The translations under genes and the position numbers were made by a program. From NCBI RefSeq assembly GCF_937959485.1, contig NZ_CALGPY010000005.1:1-64000 (forward strand): DNA of 64,000 nucleotides, written 5' to 3'. The notes beneath the pieces are model-generated. The model was not told the DNA's origin and did not search any database. It saw only the letters and a program-made list of their open reading frames with translations. The first letter of the stretch is position 1, and every line of letters starts with the position of its first letter. Below are positions 9,562 to 19,186 of this stretch, one piece after another. Source of the DNA: an uncultured Campylobacter sp. GTDB lineage: Bacteria > Campylobacterota > Campylobacteria > Campylobacterales > Campylobacteraceae.

Positions 9562-9862
9562 ACTTACTCCTTAAGATTAAAGTAAGGAATACTAGCCCCC
9601 CCGCTTAAAATTTGATTAAATTTGAGGTAAATTTTGAGATTAATTGTTAAGCATTAGCGGAATATTTTAAAATCTCACTAAATTTATCGGCAACAAAATT
9701 TTATGTGATAAAAATAGGCTAAATTTTATTTGCCAGTATGATACAAAAAATTACAAGCAGAAAGAAGTTTTAAAATTTTATAGCTTTGAAATTTAGCTAG
9801 AGCTTTAATGATAATTCTAATTTGCCGTGAAGTGCACGCTCCGCGGCAAATTTAAAGGAGGA
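9562..9862. other. Gene-free interval
   Basis: About 300 bases between the lipoprotein start and the flavodoxin stop, AT-rich, no open frame. An 8-bp inverted repeat (ATTTGCCG ... CGGCAAAT, about 9821-9852) sits just past the fldA stop, without a clear T-run; it could be a weak terminator. Confidence 0.5.
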
Positions 9863-10354
9863 CTATTTAAAAGATGGAGCGATCTGCGCTACCCACGCCT
9901 CGATGCGGCTCTCGGTGAGGTCGCTTTGATTGTCATTGTCTAGCGCGAGGCCAACGAATTTGCCATCCACTACGGCCTTGCTCTCGTCAAATTCATATCC
10001 GTCGGTAGGCACTGCGCCTACGATATTTGCACCCGCTTTTTTGAAGTTGTCGTATAGCTCGCGCATTGCGTTGCAGTAGGCGTCGCTGTAGCTTGAGCTA
10101 TCGCCCATACCAAAAATCGCGACGGTCTTGCCCGCGACATCAAGGGCTGAAAAATCAAAGCCCGCCCAGTCGTCCTGCAACTCTCCGTCGTTCCATGTGG
10201 AGCTGCCGATGATGAGCGCAGTGTATTTATTTAGATCTGCAGGCGCGATGTCCGCAACGTTTTTAAGCTCGTTTTCTATGCCTAGCTTTTCGGAGATTAG
10301 CTTCGCGGCGTCCTCGGTATTGCCCATCGAGCTTCCAAAAATAATTCCAACCAT
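9863..10354 (-). CDS. fldA: Flavodoxin
   Basis: A 163-residue long-chain flavodoxin, a small FMN electron carrier. The phosphate-binding loop is at residues 7-13 (GSSMGNT), followed by the family's SSTWNDGELQDDW and GMGDSSSYSDAYC segments that hold the isoalloxazine ring. It is the expected acceptor or donor for the pyruvate oxidoreductase encoded at 12839-16420. In C. jejuni fldA lies beside homologues of the next two genes, in the same order, which supports the identification. The spacing to the upstream gene is 11 bases, so it is probably the last gene of an operon beginning at 11917. Confidence 0.95.
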   Translation of the reverse strand: MVGIIFGSSMGNTEDAAKLISEKLGIENELKNVADIAPADLNKYTALIIGSSTWNDGELQDDWAGFDFSALDVAGKTVAIFGMGDSSSYSDAYCNAMRELYDNFKKAGANIVGAVPTDGYEFDESKAVVDGKFVGLALDNDNQSDLTESRIEAWVAQIAPSFK

Positions 10355-10365
10355 TTGGTATCCTT

Positions 10366-11601
10366 TTAATAAATTTTGTCGGTAAGCTTGTATGGTACTA
10401 ATTTCATAATGAAATTTCCCTTAAAGCATTCGCTTTTTATCTCGACATGGCGGTTAAAATTTTCATTTTTTGGATAGACAAGATACACGGCGTCGAGGTT
10501 TGCTCCGCGACAAAGCTCTAGCGCTTTTTTTATATCATTATCATAAATGGCTGGATTTTGAGGTAAAATTTTTTTAAAGCTCGTAACCACGCCTAGGCTA
10601 AAACCGCTCTTGCGAACTACGATGAGCTCGCCTGATTTGCCCATAAGCTGCAGCTGTGCGCCTGCATTGCGAAGCGCGATTTTGCAAAATACGAAGTTGC
10701 GAAACGCATCGTCTCCGTTTAGCAGCACGCCGCTACGCAGACTCACGATCGCGCGAGTTAGCTTATAAGCTGGCTTGGCGGCAAATACGGGCAGCGGCAT
10801 GCCACGCAAATAAGAAAAGATTATCGCGTTATCCGCTGCGCAAAATTTCACGGCGGGCTTGAAGCGGTAAATTTTACGAGCCCCGCGCCTAAGCTCGGAA
10901 GCGATAAAATTTAAAAATGCGGTACAAAACTGCGAAGCGCCCTTTAAATTTGCGGGCGGAATTCTATAATCCGCATTAACGTTAAAATTATATAGAGCTA
11001 GCATCGCTCGCGCTCGCGAAGCCGCATTATAATCCCGCAGCGCCTCTGGCACAATCTCGCGCCCGTTCGCATCAAAGCCAAAAATCTCGCCGCTAAAGAA
11101 TTGCTTATTAAAAACTTCGGCATTTAAAATTTCATCATCAATAAGCTCATTATCGCGCCGCAGATCCGCTTTTTGGCGTTTTTCGCGCGTCGCGATATCT
11201 CGTTTTGACGCGGTAGTATCTTGTAATAAAGCTGATTTCTCGTCCGAACGCTTAGCGCAGAAAAAATTCTTTTGCGCTAAGCCAGTGTCGCAAAAAGCCC
11301 TTGCTGTCAAATTCCTATTTGCGCCGTCTTTTTGCGCGCTCTTTGCAACGCACGGCTTAGAGGCATTACAATTAAGCGCGTCCGATTTACCACTTGAAAA
11401 CTTTTTAAATTTGCCGTTAAATTTCTTGCTTTCGGCGTGTGCAAGGCAAGTAGCGTTAAATTTGCTAGAATTTAAAAAATCCTTGGAATTTAGCTCGCCA
11501 GCTTCATCGTCGTAAGCATTTGATTGCGGCGTAGTGCGCGATTTTTTAACCGCTTGCCTGGACTTGCCGGCATTATTTAAATTCCTTGGGATTTTAATCA
11601 T
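10366..11601 (-). CDS. Conserved Campylobacter hypothetical protein (Cj1383c-like)
   Basis: A 411-residue soluble protein of unknown function. The C-terminal half (from about residue 175, YNFNVNADYRIPP onward) looks folded and is the part that should be conserved. The N-terminal 170 residues are Lys/Ser/Asn/Ala-rich, low in hydrophobics and with scattered Cys, and look disordered. The start is set at ATG 11601, which overlaps the DUF2325 stop; an upstream TTG at 11622 is less likely. Position between fldA and a DUF2325 gene matches the C. jejuni arrangement, which is the main basis for the name. Confidence 0.7.
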   Translation of the reverse strand: MIKIPRNLNNAGKSRQAVKKSRTTPQSNAYDDEAGELNSKDFLNSSKFNATCLAHAESKKFNGKFKKFSSGKSDALNCNASKPCVAKSAQKDGANRNLTARAFCDTGLAQKNFFCAKRSDEKSALLQDTTASKRDIATREKRQKADLRRDNELIDDEILNAEVFNKQFFSGEIFGFDANGREIVPEALRDYNAASRARAMLALYNFNVNADYRIPPANLKGASQFCTAFLNFIASELRRGARKIYRFKPAVKFCAADNAIIFSYLRGMPLPVFAAKPAYKLTRAIVSLRSGVLLNGDDAFRNFVFCKIALRNAGAQLQLMGKSGELIVVRKSGFSLGVVTSFKKILPQNPAIYDNDIKKALELCRGANLDAVYLVYPKNENFNRHVEIKSECFKGNFIMKLVPYKLTDKIY

Positions 11602-11917
11602 CTTCGCAAGGTCTGCAACCAAATTCTTGATTTAAATTGAAAACCTTACAGTATTCACAAAATACGCAGCTAACGCTTCTTTTAGCGCATACGAGCGGGA
11701 TTTTGCGCTTTTTTACTTCGCCTTTGATTTTTTTCATCGTGTTGTGGTTCAAAAAGCTCGTAAGCATCACGACGCACTCGGTATCTTGCGGGATCGGCTT
11801 GCGATTTACGCGATTTTCGTTTCGTGCATCCCAGTGCTCGATGTTACTCGCGCCAAGATCCTTTAAAACCGCCTTAATAGGCGTAATTTCATCTGCTCCT
11901 ATAACTAAAACGTTCAT
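11594..11917 (-). CDS. DUF2325 domain protein
   Basis: A 107-residue protein with a Rossmann-like start (MNVLVIGADEI) and a C-terminal cysteine cluster (CVFCEYC and CRPC), as in DUF2325 proteins. The clustered Cys suggest metal or Fe-S binding, which is inference. It begins the group DUF2325 / hypothetical / fldA; the next gene overlaps its stop by 8 bases. ATG 11917 is preceded by AAGGGGATGA and, 30 bases upstream, by a consensus -10 box. Confidence 0.85.
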   Translation of the reverse strand: MNVLVIGADEITPIKAVLKDLGASNIEHWDARNENRVNRKPIPQDTECVVMLTSFLNHNTMKKIKGEVKKRKIPLVCAKRSVSCVFCEYCKVFNLNQEFGCRPCEDD

Positions 11918-11946
11918 TTCATCCCCTTATATGATTGATAGTCGTT

Positions 11947-11952
11947 ATTATA
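11947..11952 (-). promoter_or_regulatory. Extended -10 promoter for the DUF2325-fldA group
   Basis: On the minus strand the sequence reads TGTTATAAT, a full TGn extended -10 with perfect TATAAT, about 30 bases before the DUF2325 start. Confidence 0.6.
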
Positions 11953-12035
11953 ACAGAGAAAGATTAAATTTAACTGATAATATATATAAAAATTTAAAAT
12001 TATAAGCCGGAATTTTACCGACTCATATTTGATAT

Positions 12036-12728
12036 TTACTCGCTTAAAGCTAGACTTACTGCCGCATCGATGTGGATCTGCGTAGTATCGAATAGCCACG
12101 CGGCGGTATCTGCTTGCGATACGAGCAGCCCGATCTCCGTGCAGCCCAGTATCACGCCCTGCGCACCGCGAGCTCTAAGCCCTTCTATAATCCGTAAAAA
12201 TTTCTCTTTGGAGTGCGGTAAGATTTTACCAAAGCAAAGCTCATTAAAAATTACTTCGTTTACCGCTTCCATTTCGTCCGCGTTCGGCACGAGCACCTCT
12301 ACACTGCCATCTATCAAGCGCTGTTTGTAAAAATCCTGCGTCATCGTGTAAATCGTGCCGAGCAGCCCTACTTTTTGCACGCCATGTTTTCGCAGCTCAC
12401 TTAACGTGGCGTCCGCGATATGCACGAAAGGCACGGATATAGCGGCTTTTATCGCCTCGTAGCACTTATGCATCGTGTTAGTGCAAAGAAAAATATAATC
12501 CGCTCCACCGCTTTGCAAAATCCGCGCGTGACGAGCTAAAATTTCACCTGCCCTGCCCCACTCATTATCTCTTTGACACCGCTCGATCTCGTCGAAATTT
12601 AAGCTACTTAGCAGGATCTCGCCGCTACTTAGCCCGCCTAGACGCTCGTTAATTTTGCGATTGATCCCATCATAATAGGTAATCGTAGATTCGTAACTCA
12701 TGCCGCCGATTAGTCCGATTTTTTTCAT
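12036..12728 (-). CDS. Aspartate/glutamate racemase family protein
   Basis: A 230-residue cytosolic, cofactor-independent racemase of the Asp/Glu (YgeA/RacX-like) family. Both catalytic cysteines are visible: LCTNTMH near residue 83 and GCTEIG near residue 197; the N-terminal GLIGGMSYEST is characteristic. It would interconvert L- and D-amino acids, aspartate being the commonest substrate for this branch, but the substrate cannot be read from sequence. It stands alone between DUF2325 and the nifJ gene, both on the same strand. Confidence 0.85.
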   Translation of the reverse strand: MKKIGLIGGMSYESTITYYDGINRKINERLGGLSSGEILLSSLNFDEIERCQRDNEWGRAGEILARHARILQSGGADYIFLCTNTMHKCYEAIKAAISVPFVHIADATLSELRKHGVQKVGLLGTIYTMTQDFYKQRLIDGSVEVLVPNADEMEAVNEVIFNELCFGKILPHSKEKFLRIIEGLRARGAQGVILGCTEIGLLVSQADTAAWLFDTTQIHIDAAVSLALSE

Positions 12729-12838
12729 GGATTTCTCTTTTAAAATTTATACGGAATTTTATGCAGTCCCGCTAAATTTAATAAAATTCCGGATTGCAAA
12801 ATTCGCAGAGCCGGAATTTCAACAAATAGCCGCAAAGC

Positions 12839-15800
12839 TTAAGCATTCTCGCTCGCGGCATCCGTAGAGACAACCTCATCGCCGAAATCAGCATTGGCAA
12901 GCCGTTTGAGCTGGCGGTAGCGCCTCATCGCGTCGGCTTTGTTTGCTTCATAAAGCTTACCCGCGTGCTCCGGATCGATCTTTTTAAGCGCGTTGTAGCG
13001 CACCTCGTTTAGTAAAAATTCCTCATAAAGGCTCCAATCCGGCTCTTTGGATGAAATTTTAAGCGGATTCTTGCCCTCCGCCGCAAGCCGCGGATCGAAG
13101 GTGTAGGTCGGCCAATAGCCGCATTTGCTCGCAAGCTCGGCTTGATCGCCCGAGCTGCCCATGCCGCCTTTGATGCCGTGCGCGATACACGGCGAATACG
13201 CGATGATAAGGCTAGGTCCCGGGTAGGCCTCCGCCGCCATGATCGCTTTTAGCGTCGCGGCTTGGTTTGCGTTGGAATTTATCTGAGCGACGAAGATGTT
13301 GCCGTATGTCATCGCGATCTGACCGAGGTCTTTTTTCTGCACCGCCTTGCCGCCTGCGGTAAACTGCGCGATCGAGCCGCGGCGGCTAGCTTTAGAGCTC
13401 TGTCCGCCGGTGTTTGAGTAAACCTCCGTATCCAGCACCAGCACGTTTACGTCCTCGCCGGTAGCCAGAACGTGATCGAGCCCGCCGTAGCCGATGTCGT
13501 AGGCCCAGCCGTCGCCGCCGATAATCCACTGCGATTTTTTGTTTAGATACTGCTTCAGTTCTAAAATTTCACGAACCCCCGGCGCGTCCAAATTTTGTTC
13601 TAGTAGCGGCACCAGCCTATCTCTGATCTGAGCGGATTTTAGCGTATCGTCTCTGTTTTCGATCCAGTCGTGATAAAGCGCCTTTAGCGCGTTTGGCACG
13701 CTTGAGAGCGAGCCTAGCATAAGATCCTCGATCTTATGGCGCAGCGTCTCGCTTGCGACCTTCATTCCCAGCCCGAACTCAGCGTTGTCCTCAAAAAGCG
13801 AGTTCGCCCACGCGACGCCGCGACCGTTCTCGTCCTTGCGGTACGGCATCGAAGGCGCCGATCCGCCGTAGATCGAGCTACAGCCCGTGGCGTTGGCTAC
13901 GATCATATGATCGCCGAAAAGTCGCGTGATCAGCGTGATATACGGAGTCTCGCCGCATCCGGGGCATGCGCCGTGAAATTCAAAATACGGGCGCGCAAAT
14001 CCCACGCCCTTGACGCTTGATCTGTCCATCAAATCGTCTTTGTATCTTACGTGCTCGAATAAAAAGTCTGCACTCTCCTGCTCGCCCTTCGCGAGTTCTT
14101 GCTCAAGCGGCACCATAACGAGCGATTTTTCCTTGCTCGGACAGTTTTCGGCGCAAAGCGCGCAGCCCGTACAATCTAGCGGGCTTACTTGGATCTTATA
14201 TTTTAACCCCTTCAGCTCCTTTCCCTTGGCTTCTAGTAGGTGATCTTTTAAATTTGAAGGCGCGGCGGCTTCGTCCTTTTCGTCTAGTAAAAACGCCCTG
14301 ATTACAGCGTGCGGGCAGACGAAGGCGCATTGGTTGCACTGGATGCAGTTTTGCTCGATCCATTTAGGCACCGTGACGCCTACGCCGCGCTTTTCAAATC
14401 GCGTCGTGCCCGCATCGAACCCGCCGTCCTCGTGCCCCAAAAACGCCGAGACCGGCAAGCTATCGCCGCGCGCTGCGTTTATCGGTTTTACGATCTTTTC
14501 TATAAATTCGTCGCCTTTGTATTTGTCGTCCGCGCCCGCCGCGTCATCTTTTAAATTTGCCCACGCAGGATCGATCGCTACCTGCACCAAAGCGTCCGCG
14601 CCCCTATCGATCGCGTCGCAGTTCATCGCCACGACCGCTTCGCCCTTTTTGGCGTAGGTTTTCTTGGCGTATTCTTTCATATAGCTCTGCGCCTGCTCAA
14701 ACGGAATGATGCCGCTAAGCTTGAAAAACGCCGATTGCATGATCGTATTGGTGCGGCCTCCAAGCCCTATCTCGTGCGCTAGCTTGGTGGCGTTTAGAAT
14801 GTAAAATTTTACCCGTCTGGCAGCTAGAATTTTTTTGACTTTATTCGGAAGCTTTGCCGCCGTTTGCTTGGCATCCCAGATGGAATTTAAAAGAAAGGTC
14901 CCTCCTTCGCGGATGCCCCCGATGACGTCGTAGATATCCAGATACGCAGCGACCGAGCAGGCGACGAAATGCGGATTTGAGACGAGATAGGTCGATCGGA
15001 TCGGTCTTTTGCCGAAGCGCAGGTGCGAGCGCGTGTAGCCGCCCGATTTTTTGCTGTCGTAGGCGAAATACGCCTGCGCGTAAAGATCGGTCTTGTCGCC
15101 GATGATTTTGACGGAATTTTTATTCGCGCCCACGGTGCCGTCCGCGCCGAGGCCATAAAACAGGCACTCGGTCTCATCCTCGTAGCCGAGCGAAATTTTA
15201 TCCCCCACGGGTAGGGATAGATGCGTCACGTCGTCGTCGATGCCGATCGTAAAGCCGTTTTTAGGCTCGTCCGCCTTTAAATTTTCATACACGGCGATTA
15301 GCTGCGCGGGATCGACGTCTTTGGAGCTTAGACCATACCTGCCGCCCACGATGAGCGGAGCATCCTTGCGCCCGTAAAATGCGGCTTTTATGTCCAGATA
15401 CAGCGGCTCGCCGAGGCTGCCGGGCTCCTTCGTGCGGTCAAGCACGGCGATTTTACGCACGCTTTTAGGCATCGCGGCGAAGAGATATTTGAGGCTAAAA
15501 GGCCTGTAGAGGTGGACTTTTAGTACACCCACTTTCTCGCCCTTCGCGTTTAGATGATCGACCACTTCTTCGAGCGCTTGATTGACCGAGCCCATCGCGA
15601 CGATCACGCGCTGCGGCTCACTTGCGCCGTAATAGACGAAAGGCGCGTACGACCGCCCCGTGATCTTTGAAATTTCGCTCATATACTCCGCGACAATGTC
15701 CGGAAGCGCGTCGTAAAATTTATTGACTAGCTCGCGCGTCTGAAAATATACGTCGTCGTTTTGCGCCGTGCCGCGAGTTTTAGGATGCTCGGAGTTTAGC

Positions 15801-16420
15801 GCACCCTCTCTAAATTTACGCACCGCCTCGCGATCGAGCAAGCGATCAAACTCGGCATAGTCCATCACCTCGATCTTTTGAATTTCATGGCTCGTGCGAA
15901 ATCCGTCGAAAAAGTGCAAAAACGGCACTCGCCCCTTAATCGCCGCAAGATGCGCGATACCGCCCAGATCCATCACCTCCTGCACGCTATCGCTTGCAAG
16001 CATCGCAAAGCCGCTTTGGCGACAGGCATAGACATCTTGATGATCGCCGAAGATGGAGAGCGCCTGCGCCGCAAGCGCCCGCGCCGCGACGTGAATGACG
16101 CCCGGAAGCATCTGGCCCGCGATCTTGTACATATTTGGAATTTTTAGCAAAAGCCCCTGCGATGCGGTGTAAGTCGTCGTAAGCGCGCCCGCTTGGAGCG
16201 AGCCGTGCACGGTGCCCGCCGCGCCGCCCTCGCTTTGCATTTCGACCACCTTAACGGGCATGCCGAAGAGGTTTTTCTTGCCCTGCGACGCCCAAATATC
16301 GGTGTAATCCGCCATCGGCGAGCTAGGCGTGATCGGATAGATGCCCGCGACCTCGGTGAAGGCGTATGAGACGTAAGCCGCCGCCTCGTTTCCGTCCATC
16401 GTTTTCATAACTTTTGCCAT
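12839..16420 (-). CDS. nifJ: Pyruvate:ferredoxin (flavodoxin) oxidoreductase
   Basis: A 1193-residue single-chain enzyme converting pyruvate plus CoA to acetyl-CoA, CO2 and reduced flavodoxin or ferredoxin. Domain order is complete: the pyruvate-binding N-terminal domain (YPITPSSPMADY at about 25-37), gamma domain (about 420-620), a two-cluster ferredoxin domain (CIQCNQCAFVCP near 693 and CTGCALCAENCP near 753), and the thiamine diphosphate domain with ACPGCGETPY near 823 and GDGWAYDIGYGG. Length is normal for NifJ/PFOR. It is oxygen-sensitive in most organisms, fitting an anaerobic lifestyle. ATG 16420 follows AAAGGACGAAAA. Confidence 0.97.
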   Translation of the reverse strand: MAKVMKTMDGNEAAAYVSYAFTEVAGIYPITPSSPMADYTDIWASQGKKNLFGMPVKVVEMQSEGGAAGTVHGSLQAGALTTTYTASQGLLLKIPNMYKIAGQMLPGVIHVAARALAAQALSIFGDHQDVYACRQSGFAMLASDSVQEVMDLGGIAHLAAIKGRVPFLHFFDGFRTSHEIQKIEVMDYAEFDRLLDREAVRKFREGALNSEHPKTRGTAQNDDVYFQTRELVNKFYDALPDIVAEYMSEISKITGRSYAPFVYYGASEPQRVIVAMGSVNQALEEVVDHLNAKGEKVGVLKVHLYRPFSLKYLFAAMPKSVRKIAVLDRTKEPGSLGEPLYLDIKAAFYGRKDAPLIVGGRYGLSSKDVDPAQLIAVYENLKADEPKNGFTIGIDDDVTHLSLPVGDKISLGYEDETECLFYGLGADGTVGANKNSVKIIGDKTDLYAQAYFAYDSKKSGGYTRSHLRFGKRPIRSTYLVSNPHFVACSVAAYLDIYDVIGGIREGGTFLLNSIWDAKQTAAKLPNKVKKILAARRVKFYILNATKLAHEIGLGGRTNTIMQSAFFKLSGIIPFEQAQSYMKEYAKKTYAKKGEAVVAMNCDAIDRGADALVQVAIDPAWANLKDDAAGADDKYKGDEFIEKIVKPINAARGDSLPVSAFLGHEDGGFDAGTTRFEKRGVGVTVPKWIEQNCIQCNQCAFVCPHAVIRAFLLDEKDEAAAPSNLKDHLLEAKGKELKGLKYKIQVSPLDCTGCALCAENCPSKEKSLVMVPLEQELAKGEQESADFLFEHVRYKDDLMDRSSVKGVGFARPYFEFHGACPGCGETPYITLITRLFGDHMIVANATGCSSIYGGSAPSMPYRKDENGRGVAWANSLFEDNAEFGLGMKVASETLRHKIEDLMLGSLSSVPNALKALYHDWIENRDDTLKSAQIRDRLVPLLEQNLDAPGVREILELKQYLNKKSQWIIGGDGWAYDIGYGGLDHVLATGEDVNVLVLDTEVYSNTGGQSSKASRRGSIAQFTAGGKAVQKKDLGQIAMTYGNIFVAQINSNANQAATLKAIMAAEAYPGPSLIIAYSPCIAHGIKGGMGSSGDQAELASKCGYWPTYTFDPRLAAEGKNPLKISSKEPDWSLYEEFLLNEVRYNALKKIDPEHAGKLYEANKADAMRRYRQLKRLANADFGDEVVSTDAASENA

Positions 16421-17206
16421 TTTTCGTCCTTTGGAATTATCAAATTTCGCTAATTTTACATATTTATTGCTTAAAAATTTAAATGCTTCGCAAACCGAAT
16501 AAAATTCTAAAGCTTTATCACAGCAGGCGAGCTACAAGCGCGATCTGCTGGCAGTTTGAGACGGGCATTGCGGACGATTTGAGACAGGGTCCCTCTCCGC
16601 TTTGAAAATAAAATTTTGCGTACTTTAAGCGCAGATCGCAAGCGGTGGGTAGAGATTAATGCAAATTTAGCCGTCTAGCTTGAAATTCTAACCAAATATC
16701 AAATGACGGGAATACGCGAAAATTAAGAAATTTAAAAATGCACCTACCACAAGATAAAAAGACCTCATATCGCAATAAGACTGGATAATAAATTTAGCCA
16801 CTACAAAGCCTTAACCACTATACGCATCCAAACTCGACGTAGCGAAATTTTGTTTATGGCTTGCGACATCGCGGTATATAAAATTTCAGCGCATTCCGCC
16901 AAATACAAGGAATTTTACTGCCTCCTGCCGAGCGCAGCACAAATTTCATTTTAAATTTTCACTGGTCGATCGCTACGTGAATTTTACCCCATGCAACTTT
17001 GCGTTTTGAGCGTAAATTCTATTTCCGCAAGCTACGAGGAGAATAAATTTAGCTATAATCCTCCGCTTAGATTTAGCACGGAACGTGGCATATATATACG
17101 GCACGGAATTTAAAATTTTAAAATTCCGAGCAGAACTCGAAAAGCTAAAAACCGCTAAATGCGCTAAATTTAAAGTTTAAATTTAAAAGCTGGAAAGAGA
17201 AAGCCG
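16421..17206. other. Gene-free interval between divergent nifJ and sotB
   Basis: About 785 bases with no supported gene on either strand. It must contain the nifJ promoter on the minus strand and the sotB promoter on the plus strand. TATAAT at 17054-17059, about 150 bases before sotB, is a candidate -10. No tRNA-like fold was seen. Confidence 0.55.
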
Positions 17207-18370
17207 ATGAACGTCCATAAAATCGCTTACACGAGAGTTATCGCGCTGGCGTTTGCCGCCTTTATTTTTAACACGACTGAATTTATCCCCGTGGCTCTGC
17301 TAAGTGACATCGCGGCGGATTTTGAGATGGACGTTACGAGTACGGGGCTAATCATCACGATCTACGCGTGGGCGGTGAGTATCCTTTCGCTGCCACTGAT
17401 GCTGCTTACATCGAGGCTCGAGCGCAAGAGGCTGCTTTTGCGGCTTTTCGTGCTATTTACGCTAAGCCACGCCCTGGCGGCGGTAGCGTGGAATTTTGCC
17501 GTTTTGGTAATCGCGCGACTGGGCATCGCGATTTCGCACGCGATCTTTTGGTCGATCACCTCATCGCTCGTCGTGCGCCTAGCGCCGATAAACAAAGGTT
17601 CGCAGGCTATCGGCATGCTGGCTTTGGGCACCTCGCTTGCGATGGTTTTGGGACTTCCTTTGGGACGCGTGGTCGGCGAGCTTTTCGGCTGGAGGATTAC
17701 GTTTTTTGCGATCGGCGCGCTTGCGGCGGCCGAGGCGCTGTTTCTTTGGAAAATTTTACCGTTTTTACCGAGTCGCCGCGCGGGCTCTCTTGCGAGCTTG
17801 CCGATGCTAGCAAAGCGCCCTATGCTGCTTGCTTTGTATCTGCTGACGTTTTTGATCGTAGGCGCGCATTTTACGACCTATAGCTACGTCGAGCCCTTCG
17901 TGGCGAAATTTAATCCCGCAGGCAATCACTTCGTAACCTACGTCCTGCTTGCATTCGGTGCTTCCGGCATTCTTGCTAGCGTGCTTTTTTCAAAGCTTTA
18001 CCGTTCATTTGCGAACGCCTTTTTGATCTGCTCGATCCTCTTTATCCTAGCCTCGGTGCTAACGCTAAAGGTTTTTGTCGCAAATGACGTAGCGCTGCTG
18101 CTTGCAGCTTTCGTCTGGGGAGTGGGGATTTTTGGCTTTGGGCTTTGTTTGCAGATTAGGGTTTTGGCGCTGGCTCCCGACGCTACCGACGTCGCGATAT
18201 CGATCTACTCGGCGATATATAACGTAGGCATCGGCGGCGGAGCGCTTTTAGGGCATCAGATCGCAACGAGATTCGGGCTTGAACACATAGGCGAGGCAGG
18301 CGCGATACTGGGCGCGCTAGGGCTTGCAAGCTACCTCTATGCAAGCGTGAAATTCGCATCTAAAAAATGA
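17207..18370 (+). CDS. sotB: Sugar efflux MFS transporter SotB
   Basis: A 387-residue, 12-helix major facilitator protein of the inner membrane. It matches E. coli SotB closely along its length, for example FIFNTTEF near residue 20, SHAIFWSITSSL near 107, the MVLGLPLGR helix near 150, and LALAPDATDVAISI near 325. SotB exports arabinose and related sugars or IPTG in E. coli; in an asaccharolytic Campylobacter the natural substrate is uncertain. The ATG follows GGAAAGAGAAAGCCG. Confidence 0.85.
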   Translation: MNVHKIAYTRVIALAFAAFIFNTTEFIPVALLSDIAADFEMDVTSTGLIITIYAWAVSILSLPLMLLTSRLERKRLLLRLFVLFTLSHALAAVAWNFAVLVIARLGIAISHAIFWSITSSLVVRLAPINKGSQAIGMLALGTSLAMVLGLPLGRVVGELFGWRITFFAIGALAAAEALFLWKILPFLPSRRAGSLASLPMLAKRPMLLALYLLTFLIVGAHFTTYSYVEPFVAKFNPAGNHFVTYVLLAFGASGILASVLFSKLYRSFANAFLICSILFILASVLTLKVFVANDVALLLAAFVWGVGIFGFGLCLQIRVLALAPDATDVAISIYSAIYNVGIGGGALLGHQIATRFGLEHIGEAGAILGALGLASYLYASVKFASKK

Positions 18371-18438
18371 AAGAAATTTACAGAATAAATACTCTTCTAA
18401 AATTTTGCTAAATGCAACGAAAGATTGGAAATTATTGT

Positions 18439-18444
18439 ATAATT
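18439..18444 (+). promoter_or_regulatory. -10 promoter element (TATAAT)
   Basis: Perfect TATAAT within an AT-rich run 30 bases upstream of the EcsC-like gene, whose AAAGGA ribosome site is at 18461-18466. Confidence 0.55.
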
Positions 18445-18473
18445 GCATCAAATTATCATAAAGGACATTATTT

Positions 18474-19178
18474 ATGACTAACGCTATCGAAAATAAAATT
18501 TCAAATGGTATCAATAGCGCACTAGAAAGCGTCGTTAGTAGCAGAGAAGAGTATTATAGTAAAAATCCGCTTCCAAGCATCGGCGATGTAAAAGGTATAA
18601 TATATAAGTGTAGCTATACAAATGCGACTATTTCTGGAGGGGCTGGGCTAATCCCCGGTCCTTGGGGTATGGCGGCGGCAGTGCCTGAAATTATCGATAT
18701 CGTTAGAAATCAAATGGCAATGGTGGCTGATATCGCCAAGGCGCATGGTAAGACGGCCAGTAACGAGCTGATTTTAGATATACTATTTGGCGCAAGCGGC
18801 AATGTAGCGACAGGGCTAGTAGTGGTACACGGACAAAAAATTTTAGTAAAACGAGCCGGAGCTAGGGTAATACAAAAAATAGTAGCGATGCTAGGTGGTA
18901 AAATAACGCAACAATTAGCCAAGTCTATGGTCGCAAAATGGCTTCCCATCGTGGGTGCGGCGGCTATGGCTACATGGTCAAAAATTAGCACCGATAAAAT
19001 CGGTAAAAAAGCCGATTTTATATTTTCAAAACAGATAGAATACGAAACCGCGTCTGATGAATTATCCCAAATTAGCGACGACGCGATGCAAATGCAGCTA
19101 GCCGCCAATGATTTAAAATCGACATATCAAGATTTAGCCCAAGACACAAATATCGTAAAAACTAAAATCCAATTTTAA
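18474..19178 (+). CDS. EcsC-like protein, probably the N-terminal part of a split EcsC-TerB protein
   Basis: A 234-residue protein with a glycine-rich amphipathic or membrane-associated stretch (SGGAGLIPGPWGMAAAVPEI at about 57-76) and a second helical hydrophobic region at about 120-170, similar in layout to EcsC-family proteins. The last third (about 180-234) is polar and helical. It ends at TAA 19176-19178. The next gene starts only 8 bases later in another frame and lacks the first helix of its domain. One extra T in the TTTT run at 19173-19176 would join the two into a protein of about 340 residues. Base composition is less GC-rich than neighbouring housekeeping genes. Function unknown. 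Confidence 0.65.
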   Translation: MTNAIENKISNGINSALESVVSSREEYYSKNPLPSIGDVKGIIYKCSYTNATISGGAGLIPGPWGMAAAVPEIIDIVRNQMAMVADIAKAHGKTASNELILDILFGASGNVATGLVVVHGQKILVKRAGARVIQKIVAMLGGKITQQLAKSMVAKWLPIVGAAAMATWSKISTDKIGKKADFIFSKQIEYETASDELSQISDDAMQMQLAANDLKSTYQDLAQDTNIVKTKIQF

Positions 19179-19186
19179 TAAATTTG

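Noticed and set aside
17368..17883. Open frame of about 171 codons overlapping sotB in another frame
   Set aside because: Shadow of sotB, whose own frame matches E. coli SotB along its full length.
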